This document shows positions 32,199 to 40,798 of a stretch of 41,528 nucleotides of DNA, piece by piece; position 1 is the stretch's first letter; each line of letters begins with the position of its first letter. A program made the translations under genes and the position numbers. This DNA is from Bdellovibrionaceae bacterium UBA2316 (GTDB lineage Bacteria > Bdellovibrionota > Bdellovibrionia > Bdellovibrionales > Bdellovibrionaceae): assembly GCA_002345205.1 (NCBI GenBank), contig DDVI01000041.1, forward strand, positions 1 to 41,528, written 5' to 3'. The notes below the pieces were generated by a model. That model saw nothing but the letters and a program-made list of their open reading frames with translations, was not told the origin of the DNA and searched no databases.

Positions 32199-32990
32199 AT
32201 GGTCAGTTTTTTTTCTTCAATATATAGACAGCGATTCTTAGTTTGGAACCTTGTAAAAAGTGATTTTAGAAATCGGTATATTGGTTCCATGTTAGGGATG
32301 CTTTGGGCATTCTTGCTTCCATTGATGAACGTATTCGTAATGTGGATCGCGTTTGAATTTGGGTTTAAGGCTTCGCCGAAATCCGGAGTACCTTTTATTC
32401 TGTGGTTAGTTACTGGTATGTTTCCATGGATGTTCTTTTCTGATTCAATTCAATCAGGTACGATGTCTATCGTGGAAAAATCATTTCTCGTTAAAAAAGT
32501 TGTTTTCAGTGTCGAGTTACTTCCACTGATAAAAATCTTAGCGGCAGGAATTCCTTTTGTCTTTTTGTTGGGAGTAATGTTTTTATTATTTGGTTTATAC
32601 GGCTATTCACCGGATATTTTTTGGCTGCAAATTGTTTACTTTGCGGTTTGTCTTGTTGCGCTGTCGTTTAGTCTAACAATTTTAACGAGTGCTGTAGTGG
32701 TTTTTTATAGAGACTTGGGGCAAGTTATTTCAATGGGTCTTCAGTTAGGATTTTGGGCAACACCGATATTTTGGTCTCCAGAACAACTTCCAGAAAAATT
32801 AAGCATTTATAACTTTTTAAACCCGGTAAGTTATGTGATTAGTGGTTTTCGAGATAGCCTAATTAATAAAATTTGGTTTTGGGATAACCCTACGCAGACT
32901 TTGTACTTTTGGGCGTTAGTGTTTTTTGTTATCTTTTTTGGTCAACACTTGTTTAGCAAGTTAAGGCCACAATTTGCGGATGTGCTATAA
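32199..32990 (+). CDS. wzm: Polysaccharide ABC exporter permease (Wzm-like)
   Basis: A 263-residue ABC-2 type permease with six spans. The family signature appears early: LVKSDFRNRYIGSMLGMLWAFLLPLM, then ILWLVTGMFPWMFFSDSI and a later LGFWATPIFWSPEQLPEKL and YNFLNPVSYVISGFRDSL, all typical of Wzm/TagG proteins that export completed glycans on undecaprenyl diphosphate. Its stop overlaps the ATG of wzt (TAATG). The ribosome site is weak. Confidence 0.9.
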   Translation: MVSFFSSIYRQRFLVWNLVKSDFRNRYIGSMLGMLWAFLLPLMNVFVMWIAFEFGFKASPKSGVPFILWLVTGMFPWMFFSDSIQSGTMSIVEKSFLVKKVVFSVELLPLIKILAAGIPFVFLLGVMFLLFGLYGYSPDIFWLQIVYFAVCLVALSFSLTILTSAVVVFYRDLGQVISMGLQLGFWATPIFWSPEQLPEKLSIYNFLNPVSYVISGFRDSLINKIWFWDNPTQTLYFWALVFFVIFFGQHLFSKLRPQFADVL

Positions 32991-34249
32991 TGTCTACTCA
33001 AGTTAATGCCATTGAAGTTAAAGCACTTAAAAAAAGTTATAAACTATATAAAAAGCCTAGTGATCGTTTAAGAGAGATTTTGCATCCATTTCGAAAGAAA
33101 TACCACACTCAATTTGAAGCGCTGAAAGAGATAAGTTTTGAAATTCCTAGAGGGCAAATCCTTGGCATTATCGGAAAAAATGGAAGTGGAAAATCAACGC
33201 TGTTAAAAATATTAACCGGCATACTAACTCCTACTTCAGGGTCGGTGATGGTTAATGGTAAAGTTTCAGCTTTGCTAGAGTTAGGAGCTGGTTTTAATCC
33301 AGAATTGACGGGATTGCAGAATATATTTTTGAATGGTTCCTTGATGGGGTATTCAGAATTAGAAATGTCTACCAAATTAAATGACATACTAAGCTTTGCT
33401 GATATTGGTGAGTTTGTTCATCAGCCTGTTCGGATGTATTCAAGTGGCATGTTCGTGCGTTTAGCATTTGCGGTCGCTATCAACGTGGATCCCGATATAC
33501 TAATTGTGGATGAAGCGTTGAGTGTTGGCGATATAAGATTTCAGCAAAAGTGTTTACGTAAGATTAGAGAGTTTTTTGAAAGAGGTAAAACCGTTATTTT
33601 TGTGGGTCACGATTTAGGCACTATTAAGAACTTCTGTACGCATTGTATTTGGCTTAACGAAGGTAGCTTGATTGCCAGTGGCACCCCTCAAAATGTGACG
33701 AATGATTATACCTCGTTTATGGTTTATGGAATGACCTCTGATGTAAAAGATTCGCAGGTACTGGATGTAGGCCAATGGATTGATTTAAGCGGATTTGAGT
33801 CGTTTGGTGATCGAGAGGCACTTATCGAGGCTGTTCGTATAAAAGATGAGAATGGTCTAACACCAGCTTTGTTCATGGGTGGAGAACAAATATCCTTAGA
33901 TTTAAAAATATCAGCTAAGAGTTTCCTTGCGAATCCAATTTTAGGGTTCGTGGTAAAGGACAGATTGGGTAGACATATTTTTGGTGGAAACAGTTATGTA
34001 AATGAAACCCCGATAGAGTCTATTCCTCCAGGTAGTCATACCTACCAAATAAATTTTAAATTTCCACATATCACAAATGGGGACTATGTTTTAACATTAT
34101 CCTTGGCGCAAGGAGATCAAGAAGACCACGTGCAAAAGCATTGGATACATGATTGTTTTATATTTAAAGTGGCGAACCCCGCCTTAAAATATCATAACGG
34201 TGATGGTTTAGTGTTTAGTCAGGGGTTGAGTTTTCTTCGTACGCAATGA
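32990..34249 (+). CDS. wzt: Polysaccharide ABC exporter ATPase with C-terminal glycan-recognition-type domain (Wzt-like)
   Basis: A 419-residue ATPase partner of Wzm. Walker A is GKNGSGKST (62-70), followed by LELGAGFNPELTGLQNI, the Wzt/TagH-specific stretch. The signature MYSSGMFVRLAFA is near 150, Walker B is ILIVDEALSVGD near 170, and the switch region is FVGHDLG. Residues from about 250 to the end form a beta-rich domain (EAVRIKDENG, GFVVKDRLGRHIFG, YVLTLSLAQGD) like the Wzt carbohydrate-binding domain that, in E. coli O8/O9a, reads the capped glycan end before export. A methyltransferase gene, a possible capping enzyme, lies three bases away on the opposite strand. Confidence 0.92.
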   Translation: MSTQVNAIEVKALKKSYKLYKKPSDRLREILHPFRKKYHTQFEALKEISFEIPRGQILGIIGKNGSGKSTLLKILTGILTPTSGSVMVNGKVSALLELGAGFNPELTGLQNIFLNGSLMGYSELEMSTKLNDILSFADIGEFVHQPVRMYSSGMFVRLAFAVAINVDPDILIVDEALSVGDIRFQQKCLRKIREFFERGKTVIFVGHDLGTIKNFCTHCIWLNEGSLIASGTPQNVTNDYTSFMVYGMTSDVKDSQVLDVGQWIDLSGFESFGDREALIEAVRIKDENGLTPALFMGGEQISLDLKISAKSFLANPILGFVVKDRLGRHIFGGNSYVNETPIESIPPGSHTYQINFKFPHITNGDYVLTLSLAQGDQEDHVQKHWIHDCFIFKVANPALKYHNGDGLVFSQGLSFLRTQ

Positions 34250-34251
34250 AA

Positions 34252-35640
34252 CTAAAGAGACAAAATACGTTTTAACTTGCGAAGTGCCCGTATAATGAGA
34301 GTTTCAATTTTGCCTGTAGCTGAATAAGTCTTTAATGAGCTAATTTCGTTTTTTTGATTCGTAATAGTTAGATTAAGATTTTGAATTGTCTCTGCATAAG
34401 AGTGTACGAGATCATTAAAAACCCGGCTATCGGAAGTACCAATGAGTTGCAATAATGAATTGAGTTGCCTTATGACTATGTTTAAATCTCTATTTATTTT
34501 CATACAAAAACGAACGCTTTTGATTTTAATATTTTTTCCGCCGGGGATAAAATAGCTAATATCTGCGGCACTCATACTTATAAAAGAAAAGATATTTTCA
34601 TTTTCAGATTTTACTCTAAAACCCTTGGCAATTCTTAATTCTGCAGTGGGTACCAGATATAGAGAATCGTCCTCCAACTGAAAAGTAATATCCTTCATTT
34701 CGCAAAAAGCGGGCTGATTCGTAGGGCTAAAACCTAACTTAGTAATAGCAAATGGCTGGGTTGATTGCATATTGTAATAAGTCCAACTGTCTTCGCCATT
34801 TAAATATAAGTGAAATTTATTAGGAGATAAACTATCCTTTTCATCCAAAAACCAAAGGGCAAATTGGGCTACATCGAAGCCTTGACCCACGCTTGCAGAA
34901 GGTATTTCTATTTTTTCTTGAGACGAAATCTGATCTGATCTTTTAGATACATTTACGTATTGGTAAACTTCAGCACCATCACGATTTTTTAAAGCATTTT
35001 GAACTTCGGATGAAAAATTTTGATAATGGTTTTTGAATTCTGTTTGAGCTGGCGTACATTGAGTATGAAGCCACTCTATGGGAGTGAGTCCGGCCCGATT
35101 TAGTAGTTCCAAAATGCTTTTCTTTGTAAAGAATCTTATGTGAGTATTGTCTAATAAGCCTAAATTCTGGTAGTCGAAATTACCTTTCAGTAAATTTATC
35201 ACAATCGATGAGTGAGCGATGTTAGGTATTGAGGTTAACATTGTTCCTTGGGGTTTTAGGAGCTGGGTAGCTTTTTTTAAAGCCTCCCACGGGTCGTACA
35301 GATGCTCTAAAACATCCGAAAAAATAATGTGATCAAAAGTTTGACCAATTAATTCTTCATACCAAGGGTTAGTGTCAATGTTCCCAACAATAATTTTCTC
35401 ACAATATCGCCCGGCTAACTCAGCAGATTTGGGATCTAGCTCGACAGCGGTAACCGAACACATCAGTGTCTCCTTAAAGTACCTTGTCATGTATCCAGTA
35501 GCGGGACCAAATTCTAACACTTTTGAATTTGGTTGAATTCTTTGCGCGATTAAGGAGAGAGAGGTTGTTAGCGAGAAATCGATCTCAGAATCATATTTAT
35601 CCACGCTTGAGAGAGTACCAGACAGATTATTCTGATCCAA
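34252..35640 (-). CDS. SAM methyltransferase with beta-rich and coiled-coil extensions
   Basis: A 462-residue protein. Residues 30 to about 200 are a class I methyltransferase: VLEFGPATGYMTRY (motif I), VTAVELDP, FDHIIFSDVLEHLYDPWEAL, LKPQGTMLTSIPNIAH. Residues about 240-400 are beta-rich and unrecognised (FHLYLNGEDSWTYYN, ELRIAKGFRV). Residues about 405-445 look like a short coiled coil (ETIQNLNLTITNQKNEISSLK) with a basic tail. This methyltransferase-plus-coiled-coil layout beside an ABC exporter resembles WbdD-type capping/length-control proteins, but no kinase domain is present, so the match is only in outline. It is a single-gene minus-strand unit convergent with wzt. Confidence 0.75.
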   Translation of the reverse strand: MDQNNLSGTLSSVDKYDSEIDFSLTTSLSLIAQRIQPNSKVLEFGPATGYMTRYFKETLMCSVTAVELDPKSAELAGRYCEKIIVGNIDTNPWYEELIGQTFDHIIFSDVLEHLYDPWEALKKATQLLKPQGTMLTSIPNIAHSSIVINLLKGNFDYQNLGLLDNTHIRFFTKKSILELLNRAGLTPIEWLHTQCTPAQTEFKNHYQNFSSEVQNALKNRDGAEVYQYVNVSKRSDQISSQEKIEIPSASVGQGFDVAQFALWFLDEKDSLSPNKFHLYLNGEDSWTYYNMQSTQPFAITKLGFSPTNQPAFCEMKDITFQLEDDSLYLVPTAELRIAKGFRVKSENENIFSFISMSAADISYFIPGGKNIKIKSVRFCMKINRDLNIVIRQLNSLLQLIGTSDSRVFNDLVHSYAETIQNLNLTITNQKNEISSLKTYSATGKIETLIIRALRKLKRILSL

Positions 35641-35747
35641 GTAAAAACAGCTTTTTTTGGAGATAAAATATTTGAATTACTAACAAAATTAGTGAATTTG
35701 ACATGAAATATTTTACCGAGCTATGGTATTCCCATTGGGGGTGGAAA

Positions 35748-36557
35748 ATGATGAATGATGAAAGACTACTAGTTGCTATCCCTGCATATAGATGCGCCGA
35801 TCAGGTGGGGCGAGTTTTAAATCAAATGGTCCCTAAAATCACAGACTTCGTTGCTGAAGTTCTCGTTCTAGACAACCACAGCCCAGACAATACTTTAGAG
35901 CGTGCAATTGAAGGCGCAAAAAATAATCCCCATATTCAGATCACTGTTGTTAGAAATAAAGAAAATTATAATTTGGGCGGAACTCATAAAGTCGCTTTTC
36001 AGTATTGTTTAGATAAAGGTTACGGTGGCGTTATCATTCTTCATGGTGATGATCAGGGCGCCATAGAAGATTTTTTTCCTGTATTAACCTCAAAAAAATA
36101 TCTAGAGTACGATTGTGTTTTAGGAGCGCGTTTTAAAAAGGGCTCGAAAATTACTGGGTATTCTAAATTTAGAATTTTTGGAAACTTAATTTTTAATTGG
36201 ATATACAGTTTGGTTGTTTTTAAGTCTGTTTCGGACATGGGATCGGGACTGAATTTGTATAAGACATCAATTATACAAGCTGGTTTTTACAAGTTCATGC
36301 CAGATGATTTAACATTTAATAATTGTATGCTACTGGCTACCTATGCGCATAATATGAAAGTTCATTTTGAACCCATTTCATGGAGAGAAGAGGACCAGGT
36401 TTCTAACGCTAGTTTGTTTAATCAGTCCAAAAAGTTAGTTAGGTATCTGCTACTATATGTTTTTAACAAAAAGACGTTTTTTGATGATAAATTTCGAAAT
36501 ATAAAAAGAGATAGCTACCTTTGCGAAGTCATATTTTCAAATCGAGATTCGAAATAG
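35748..36557 (+). CDS. GT2 glycosyltransferase, polyprenyl-phosphate type
   Basis: About 269 residues. The start at ATG 35748 is preferred because GGGGGTGG precedes it; an ATG at 35703 has no ribosome site and would add 15 residues. Motifs: LLVAIPAYRCADQV, VLVLDNHSPDNTLE, NKENYNLGGTHKVAFQYC (donor loop), ILHGDDQGAIEDFF at the metal site, GARFKKGSKI, and MGSGLNLYKTSI. This is the pattern of GT2 enzymes that charge polyprenyl phosphate or initiate short glycans. Just before the cassette 36566-40798 and nine bases from the next gene. Confidence 0.78.
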   Translation: MMNDERLLVAIPAYRCADQVGRVLNQMVPKITDFVAEVLVLDNHSPDNTLERAIEGAKNNPHIQITVVRNKENYNLGGTHKVAFQYCLDKGYGGVIILHGDDQGAIEDFFPVLTSKKYLEYDCVLGARFKKGSKITGYSKFRIFGNLIFNWIYSLVVFKSVSDMGSGLNLYKTSIIQAGFYKFMPDDLTFNNCMLLATYAHNMKVHFEPISWREEDQVSNASLFNQSKKLVRYLLLYVFNKKTFFDDKFRNIKRDSYLCEVIFSNRDSK

Positions 36558-36565
36558 GAATGAAA

Positions 36566-37588
36566 ATGGAAAAAGTGTTAATTACAGGGGGCGCAGGTTT
36601 TATCGGATCGCAGTTGGGTGCCTCGTTACACCGCGATGGCTATGATGTATGCCTTGTTGATAATATGTCTGACGGTCATGAAGACAATCTTATTGTAGAT
36701 GGAAAACGCTTCGAGAATTTTATTTTGGACGATGTTCGAGATAAAAATTTTGGCGATAAAGTTAAAGACGTAGATACGATATTTCATTTTGCTGCGACAT
36801 CGTCTTTGCCAAAGTGTCAAGCGAACGCGGTGAGTGCATACGACAACAATGTTTCAGCTCTTGCGAATGTCTTGGAAGCGGCTCGGTTACACGGTGTTCG
36901 AAGAGTTATTTTTTCGTCGACCTCCGCAGTTTATGAAAATACAACGGATTCTATCTTTGAAGAGTCTGCAATAGTGTCGCCGGATTTAATATATTCTTCA
37001 ACAAAATACACTGGCGAACAAATGTGTCGAGCATTTGCTTCCACTTACGGGTTAGATATTATTGTCGCTCGTTTTTTTAATGTCTACGGTGAGCATCAAG
37101 ATATTCATAGATTGATTCCTCCCTTTGTGGGTTATTTGGCTAGGGAGGTCTATTTTAATCGAAGACCTACTTTGTTTAACAATACGGACGCTAAACGCGA
37201 TTACGTTAATTTCAAAGATGTTTTGAATTGTTTAAAGTTAATGATGAATTCGAAAGACAAATTCGCTGGCGATGTATTTAACGTTTGTAGTGGGGTCGGT
37301 TACTCAGTTCCCGAAATTGTAAAAATTTATGAAGCTGTTGCCGGTAAGAATATTCAACCAGAATATAAAGACCCTTCTCAGTTTTGGGATAAATTTCCCG
37401 AACTTTACGCTGGCCGGTTACCGTTAAAACGCGAAAGAACAAAAAAAGAAGTTTACAAAAATTCTATCGGTTCCACTGAGAAGGCAAAAAAACATTTTGG
37501 CTTTCAGGCTAAGGTATCTTTATCTGAGGGATTGAAATCAGTGCATGCGTATTGTGAATCGCAATTTGCTCGGTCGGGAAACAAATAG
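36566..37588 (+). CDS. SDR-family NAD-dependent sugar epimerase
   Basis: A 340-residue extended SDR. The start MEKVLITGGAGFIGS has AGGA six bases upstream that overlaps the previous stop; an ATG two codons earlier and one 15 codons earlier are possible but fit less well. NAD motif GGAGFIGS (8-15), substrate loop HFAATSSLPKC (74-84), catalytic YSSTK (Tyr143, Lys147), RFFNVYGEHQD, then RDYVNFKDV. The pattern matches UDP-sugar 4-epimerases and related enzymes. Substrate open. The next gene begins on the base after its stop. Confidence 0.85.
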   Translation: MEKVLITGGAGFIGSQLGASLHRDGYDVCLVDNMSDGHEDNLIVDGKRFENFILDDVRDKNFGDKVKDVDTIFHFAATSSLPKCQANAVSAYDNNVSALANVLEAARLHGVRRVIFSSTSAVYENTTDSIFEESAIVSPDLIYSSTKYTGEQMCRAFASTYGLDIIVARFFNVYGEHQDIHRLIPPFVGYLAREVYFNRRPTLFNNTDAKRDYVNFKDVLNCLKLMMNSKDKFAGDVFNVCSGVGYSVPEIVKIYEAVAGKNIQPEYKDPSQFWDKFPELYAGRLPLKRERTKKEVYKNSIGSTEKAKKHFGFQAKVSLSEGLKSVHAYCESQFARSGNK

Positions 37589-38329
37589 ATGGAACTTATG
37601 CTGTTAGCCGCAGGACGCGGTAGTCGATTTGCTGAGAAGGGTATCACAATACCCAAACCCTTGGTGTTGTTTCAGGAAAAACCATTGTTTTGGTGGGCCG
37701 TCCAAAGTGCTTTGAGCAGTGGTATGATAAAGAATGTTCATTTTACTATTTTGGAAGAACATATTTTTACCCACAGCATTGATGAGGTAATTCGCCATTA
37801 TTTTCCGCTAGCTAAGTTGCACGTTTTAAAGAAATTAACTCAGGGAGCCGCGGAAACGGCCGCTGAGTCGCTAGAAGGGATCGATCCATTCTTGCCCATT
37901 TCTATTCTGGATTGTGATCTTGCTTTTGGCCTAAGCTCAATACAGGCAAAAAAAATCGATTTTACAAATAATCAGGCGACTGCGGTTTTATGTACTTTCC
38001 AATCTAGTAACCCGGCCTATTCTTATGTCCGATTTGATAAGAATAATAATGTGGAAGGGGCTGTTGAAAAGCAGGTCGTTTCCAGTCACGCAATTGCTGG
38101 AATGTATTCTTTTGCAAGTGCAGAAGTGTATCTTCGTTACTATCAAAAGTACGCTAAGATTTGTAGTTATAAAGAGCTTTATATAAGTGGTCTTGTTGAT
38201 TTGATGGCCCAAGAGAAAAATCGTGTATTAACTGCGGATATTTTTCCTCATATCTCAATGGGAACTCCTGAGGAACTGGCTCGAATAGATAGCCAAGTTG
38301 TTCAAACTCTAAGTTGGTATAAACCATGA
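37589..38329 (+). CDS. Sugar- or metabolite-phosphate nucleotidyltransferase
   Basis: A 246-residue NTP-transferase-fold enzyme. MELMLLAAGRGSRFAEKG with IPKPLV (about 22-27) is the nucleotide-binding loop, in the form (GxGSRF...PKPL) seen in capsule-locus nucleotidyltransferases. ISILDCDLAF holds the metal-binding acidic pair. A C-terminal segment (ELYISGLVDLM) is typical too. The activated compound is unknown; a kinase and a HAD phosphatase follow directly, so a phosphorylated small molecule made in the cassette may be the substrate. It begins immediately after the SDR stop and overlaps the next gene by ATGA. Confidence 0.75.
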   Translation: MELMLLAAGRGSRFAEKGITIPKPLVLFQEKPLFWWAVQSALSSGMIKNVHFTILEEHIFTHSIDEVIRHYFPLAKLHVLKKLTQGAAETAAESLEGIDPFLPISILDCDLAFGLSSIQAKKIDFTNNQATAVLCTFQSSNPAYSYVRFDKNNNVEGAVEKQVVSSHAIAGMYSFASAEVYLRYYQKYAKICSYKELYISGLVDLMAQEKNRVLTADIFPHISMGTPEELARIDSQVVQTLSWYKP

Positions 38330-40245
38330 TTCCATTTATTTTCAGTATCGCCTTCTTTTTATTGGCACAAATTATTCGAACGATTCGTTGGCAAACACTT
38401 CTTCCGAAATCGTCACTTGTTAAGAATCATCGACTGTTGACCTACCTTTCCGCTGGAAGTCTGCTAAATGCATTTGTTCCGTATCGGTTAGGTGATGTGG
38501 TTCGCGTGGTTTTGGCTTCTAAAGTTGAGAAGATTCAATTCTCGTCCGTTTTTGTATCTGTTGTTGTTGAGCGTGTTATTGATTTAGCTTTTCTATTTTT
38601 GATTGCTGTTGTCTTGCAGTTTTTTAATTCGGAGCTGTTTCCTTGGGCTGATTTTAAATTTTTACTGATGCCGTCGGTAATTGTTGGGGTTTCACTCGTA
38701 ATTGGTTGGATGGTGGCCACAAACAAAGTGGCGCGTAAAGCCATCTATTTTTTTAGTAGTATTTGGAACTCTGTTATTCAGCTTTACATACTAGACTTTT
38801 TTTGGCAGTTTCACTTGAGTATTAAGCATAGAGCGTTTTTCACAAAAACATTTTTAGCTCTGACTCTGTTTATGTGGCCCAGTTATTTTGCTTCGTACTA
38901 CTTTCTTTGGCTGTCTTATAAAACAATGAACCCTGCAGATGTGTTTTCACTATTTCATGGAAGTCCTTTCGGTGGTTTGCTAACGACAGAGACCGCAGCT
39001 GGATTTTCTGCCGTTGAAATTGCAAAAGTTGTAATTGTCATTTCGTTTCCATTTGTGGTTTCGTTGGCCTATTTTGTCTTTCGAACATTGACGTTTCGAA
39101 AACAATATAGGATTCGAAATGTTTTTGAGAAAATATCGAGTGTTTCGTCATTGTTTCGTTTAGGTCATCCAACAACTTTTAAAAACTTTGACGAATATCG
39201 TGTATTTTTGAATTCGCATTTTAGTTGTGCAGACACTGCGATTGAAAGTTTAGGTAAGTCTACATTTGATGGCAGTCAAATCGTGCGAGTATTTCACGGC
39301 GGATCTGATGCTATAACAGCATTGATTCAGAAGAATGAGAATCTGGTTATTCGTAAATTTGGAAAAGGATCTTCGGCATCCAAGCTAAATGATCAAGTTC
39401 AGTGGCTGAAGTCGGCAAAAAGAGAAGGTATCGTGCCAGTTGCTAACATAGAACATACATTTCAGTCCGATACCGTTTTTTACTATGAAATGGCCTACGA
39501 AGCTGGGGCTGTCGATATGTGGGAGTATCTTCATACTTTAGACGAAGCAAAGTCTAAAGAAATATTGGATAGCGTTTTCACAAAAATATCGGCACATCAT
39601 TCTAAATATTTAAATGGACCTCAGCGTCCAGACTTACTTGAACAATATTTCAAAATTAAAGTATTTCCCCATGTTGGTATGATTCGCGACTTTGTTTCGC
39701 AGTATTTCGATTTGGAATCATTCCAAGTGAATGGAACGTCATACAGTTTTAATGAATGGGATTTTCTTTTAAATCCAAATATTTTTTCGAAATTTACTCG
39801 TCTCACACAAACAAATATCCACGGTGACTTGACTATTGAAAATATAATTGCATTTTCCAAACAGAACAATTTCTGGTATTTTATTGATCCTAATCCAGAC
39901 TCTGTTTTTAAAGTCGACGCCATGGATTGGGGCAAGTTATTTCAGTCTTTGAACTTGGGCTATGAGTTTTTAAATCGCGGTGTTGACGCCAGGATTGATA
40001 GATATGGAATTTCTTTTTTTAGCCCCAAAACCGGGAGATTTGACGTTTTATTTAACTATTTTAAATCTAGGTTGACTGAACAGCATGGCGAGCAAGCTGT
40101 TAAAGAAGCATACTTGCATGAAATCATTCACTATCTAAGATTAATTCCCTATAAATTAAAAAAAGATCCAGAATCCGGCCTGGTTTTTTTCGGTTGCACC
40201 TGCCTTTTAATTCGAAAATATCGGGAGCTTTATGGCGATACTTAA
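38326..40245 (+). CDS. Fusion protein: flippase-like membrane domain plus APH/choline-kinase-like domain
   Basis: A 639-residue protein. Residues 1 to about 265 carry about eight spans of the LPG-synthase-TM / flippase-like family: RTIRWQTLLP (19-28), a YLSAGSLLNAFVPYRLGDVVRV run (family signature LxNxxxPxRxGE) and VVVERVIDLAFLF. Residues about 290-630 form a kinase fold: VFHGGSDAITALI, a strand-lysine NLVIRKFGKGS, catalytic HGDLTIENI (His499, Asp501, Asn506) and the metal aspartate IDPNPD (Asp521), the pattern of aminoglycoside/choline kinases. Both halves are in one open frame. It may phosphorylate a lipid or small molecule at the membrane. Overlaps the nucleotidyltransferase by 4 bases and the HAD gene by 14. 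Confidence 0.75.
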   Translation: MIPFIFSIAFFLLAQIIRTIRWQTLLPKSSLVKNHRLLTYLSAGSLLNAFVPYRLGDVVRVVLASKVEKIQFSSVFVSVVVERVIDLAFLFLIAVVLQFFNSELFPWADFKFLLMPSVIVGVSLVIGWMVATNKVARKAIYFFSSIWNSVIQLYILDFFWQFHLSIKHRAFFTKTFLALTLFMWPSYFASYYFLWLSYKTMNPADVFSLFHGSPFGGLLTTETAAGFSAVEIAKVVIVISFPFVVSLAYFVFRTLTFRKQYRIRNVFEKISSVSSLFRLGHPTTFKNFDEYRVFLNSHFSCADTAIESLGKSTFDGSQIVRVFHGGSDAITALIQKNENLVIRKFGKGSSASKLNDQVQWLKSAKREGIVPVANIEHTFQSDTVFYYEMAYEAGAVDMWEYLHTLDEAKSKEILDSVFTKISAHHSKYLNGPQRPDLLEQYFKIKVFPHVGMIRDFVSQYFDLESFQVNGTSYSFNEWDFLLNPNIFSKFTRLTQTNIHGDLTIENIIAFSKQNNFWYFIDPNPDSVFKVDAMDWGKLFQSLNLGYEFLNRGVDARIDRYGISFFSPKTGRFDVLFNYFKSRLTEQHGEQAVKEAYLHEIIHYLRLIPYKLKKDPESGLVFFGCTCLLIRKYRELYGDT

Positions 40246-40798
40246 AGCCATTTTTGTTGATTTTGACGGTACGTTAGTAGATTCCGAATTGGCAAATGCT
40301 CATGCTTATCGTTTGGCCCTTCAAGAGGTAGGCATCTCTTGTTCTTTGCAAACATTGGAAAGTTTAATTATAGGAAATCATTGGAGTCAGTTTTTACCTA
40401 AGATTGTTGGGGCTGGTTACTCTGCCGAGTTGGGGCAAGATATAGCAACCCGAAAGAAAAAACAGTATTCCACATTTTATCACAGTATTAATGTGAATAT
40501 TCCGCTGGTAAAACTACTAACCAATTTGTCGCCGAATATCTCGTTGGCTGTCGTTTCAAATGCGTCGCAGGACTCCATAAATGATATTCTGGCTGCTAAG
40601 GAACTAGGCCAATTGTTTAAATTTGTCATTGGTAGTGAAGATTTCAAGAAAGGAAAGCCTGATCCAGAGCCTTACGTTTTAGCCATGAAAAAATTAAATA
40701 TTTTGCCTGACGAATGTTTAGCCATTGAAGATAGCGAAGCTGGTTTTCAATCTGCGACTGCGGCCGGTATTAAAATATTAAAAGTACAAATCAGTTAA
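40232..40798 (+). CDS. HAD-IA phosphatase/phosphomutase-like protein
   Basis: A 188-residue HAD hydrolase. Motif I is FVDFDGTLVDSE (Asp nucleophile pair), motif II AVVSNAS, motif III lysine in GKPDPEPYVLAMKKL, and motif IV IEDSEAGFQSATAAG, all in the beta-phosphoglucomutase/phosphoglycolate phosphatase style. The cap domain is short (about residues 16-80). GGGAG lies before the ATG, which sits inside the end of the kinase gene, so the two are translated together. It probably removes or moves a phosphate on the metabolite handled by the cassette. Its stop overlaps the convergent pseudogene by eight bases. Confidence 0.82.
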   Translation: MAILKAIFVDFDGTLVDSELANAHAYRLALQEVGISCSLQTLESLIIGNHWSQFLPKIVGAGYSAELGQDIATRKKKQYSTFYHSINVNIPLVKLLTNLSPNISLAVVSNASQDSINDILAAKELGQLFKFVIGSEDFKKGKPDPEPYVLAMKKLNILPDECLAIEDSEAGFQSATAAGIKILKVQIS

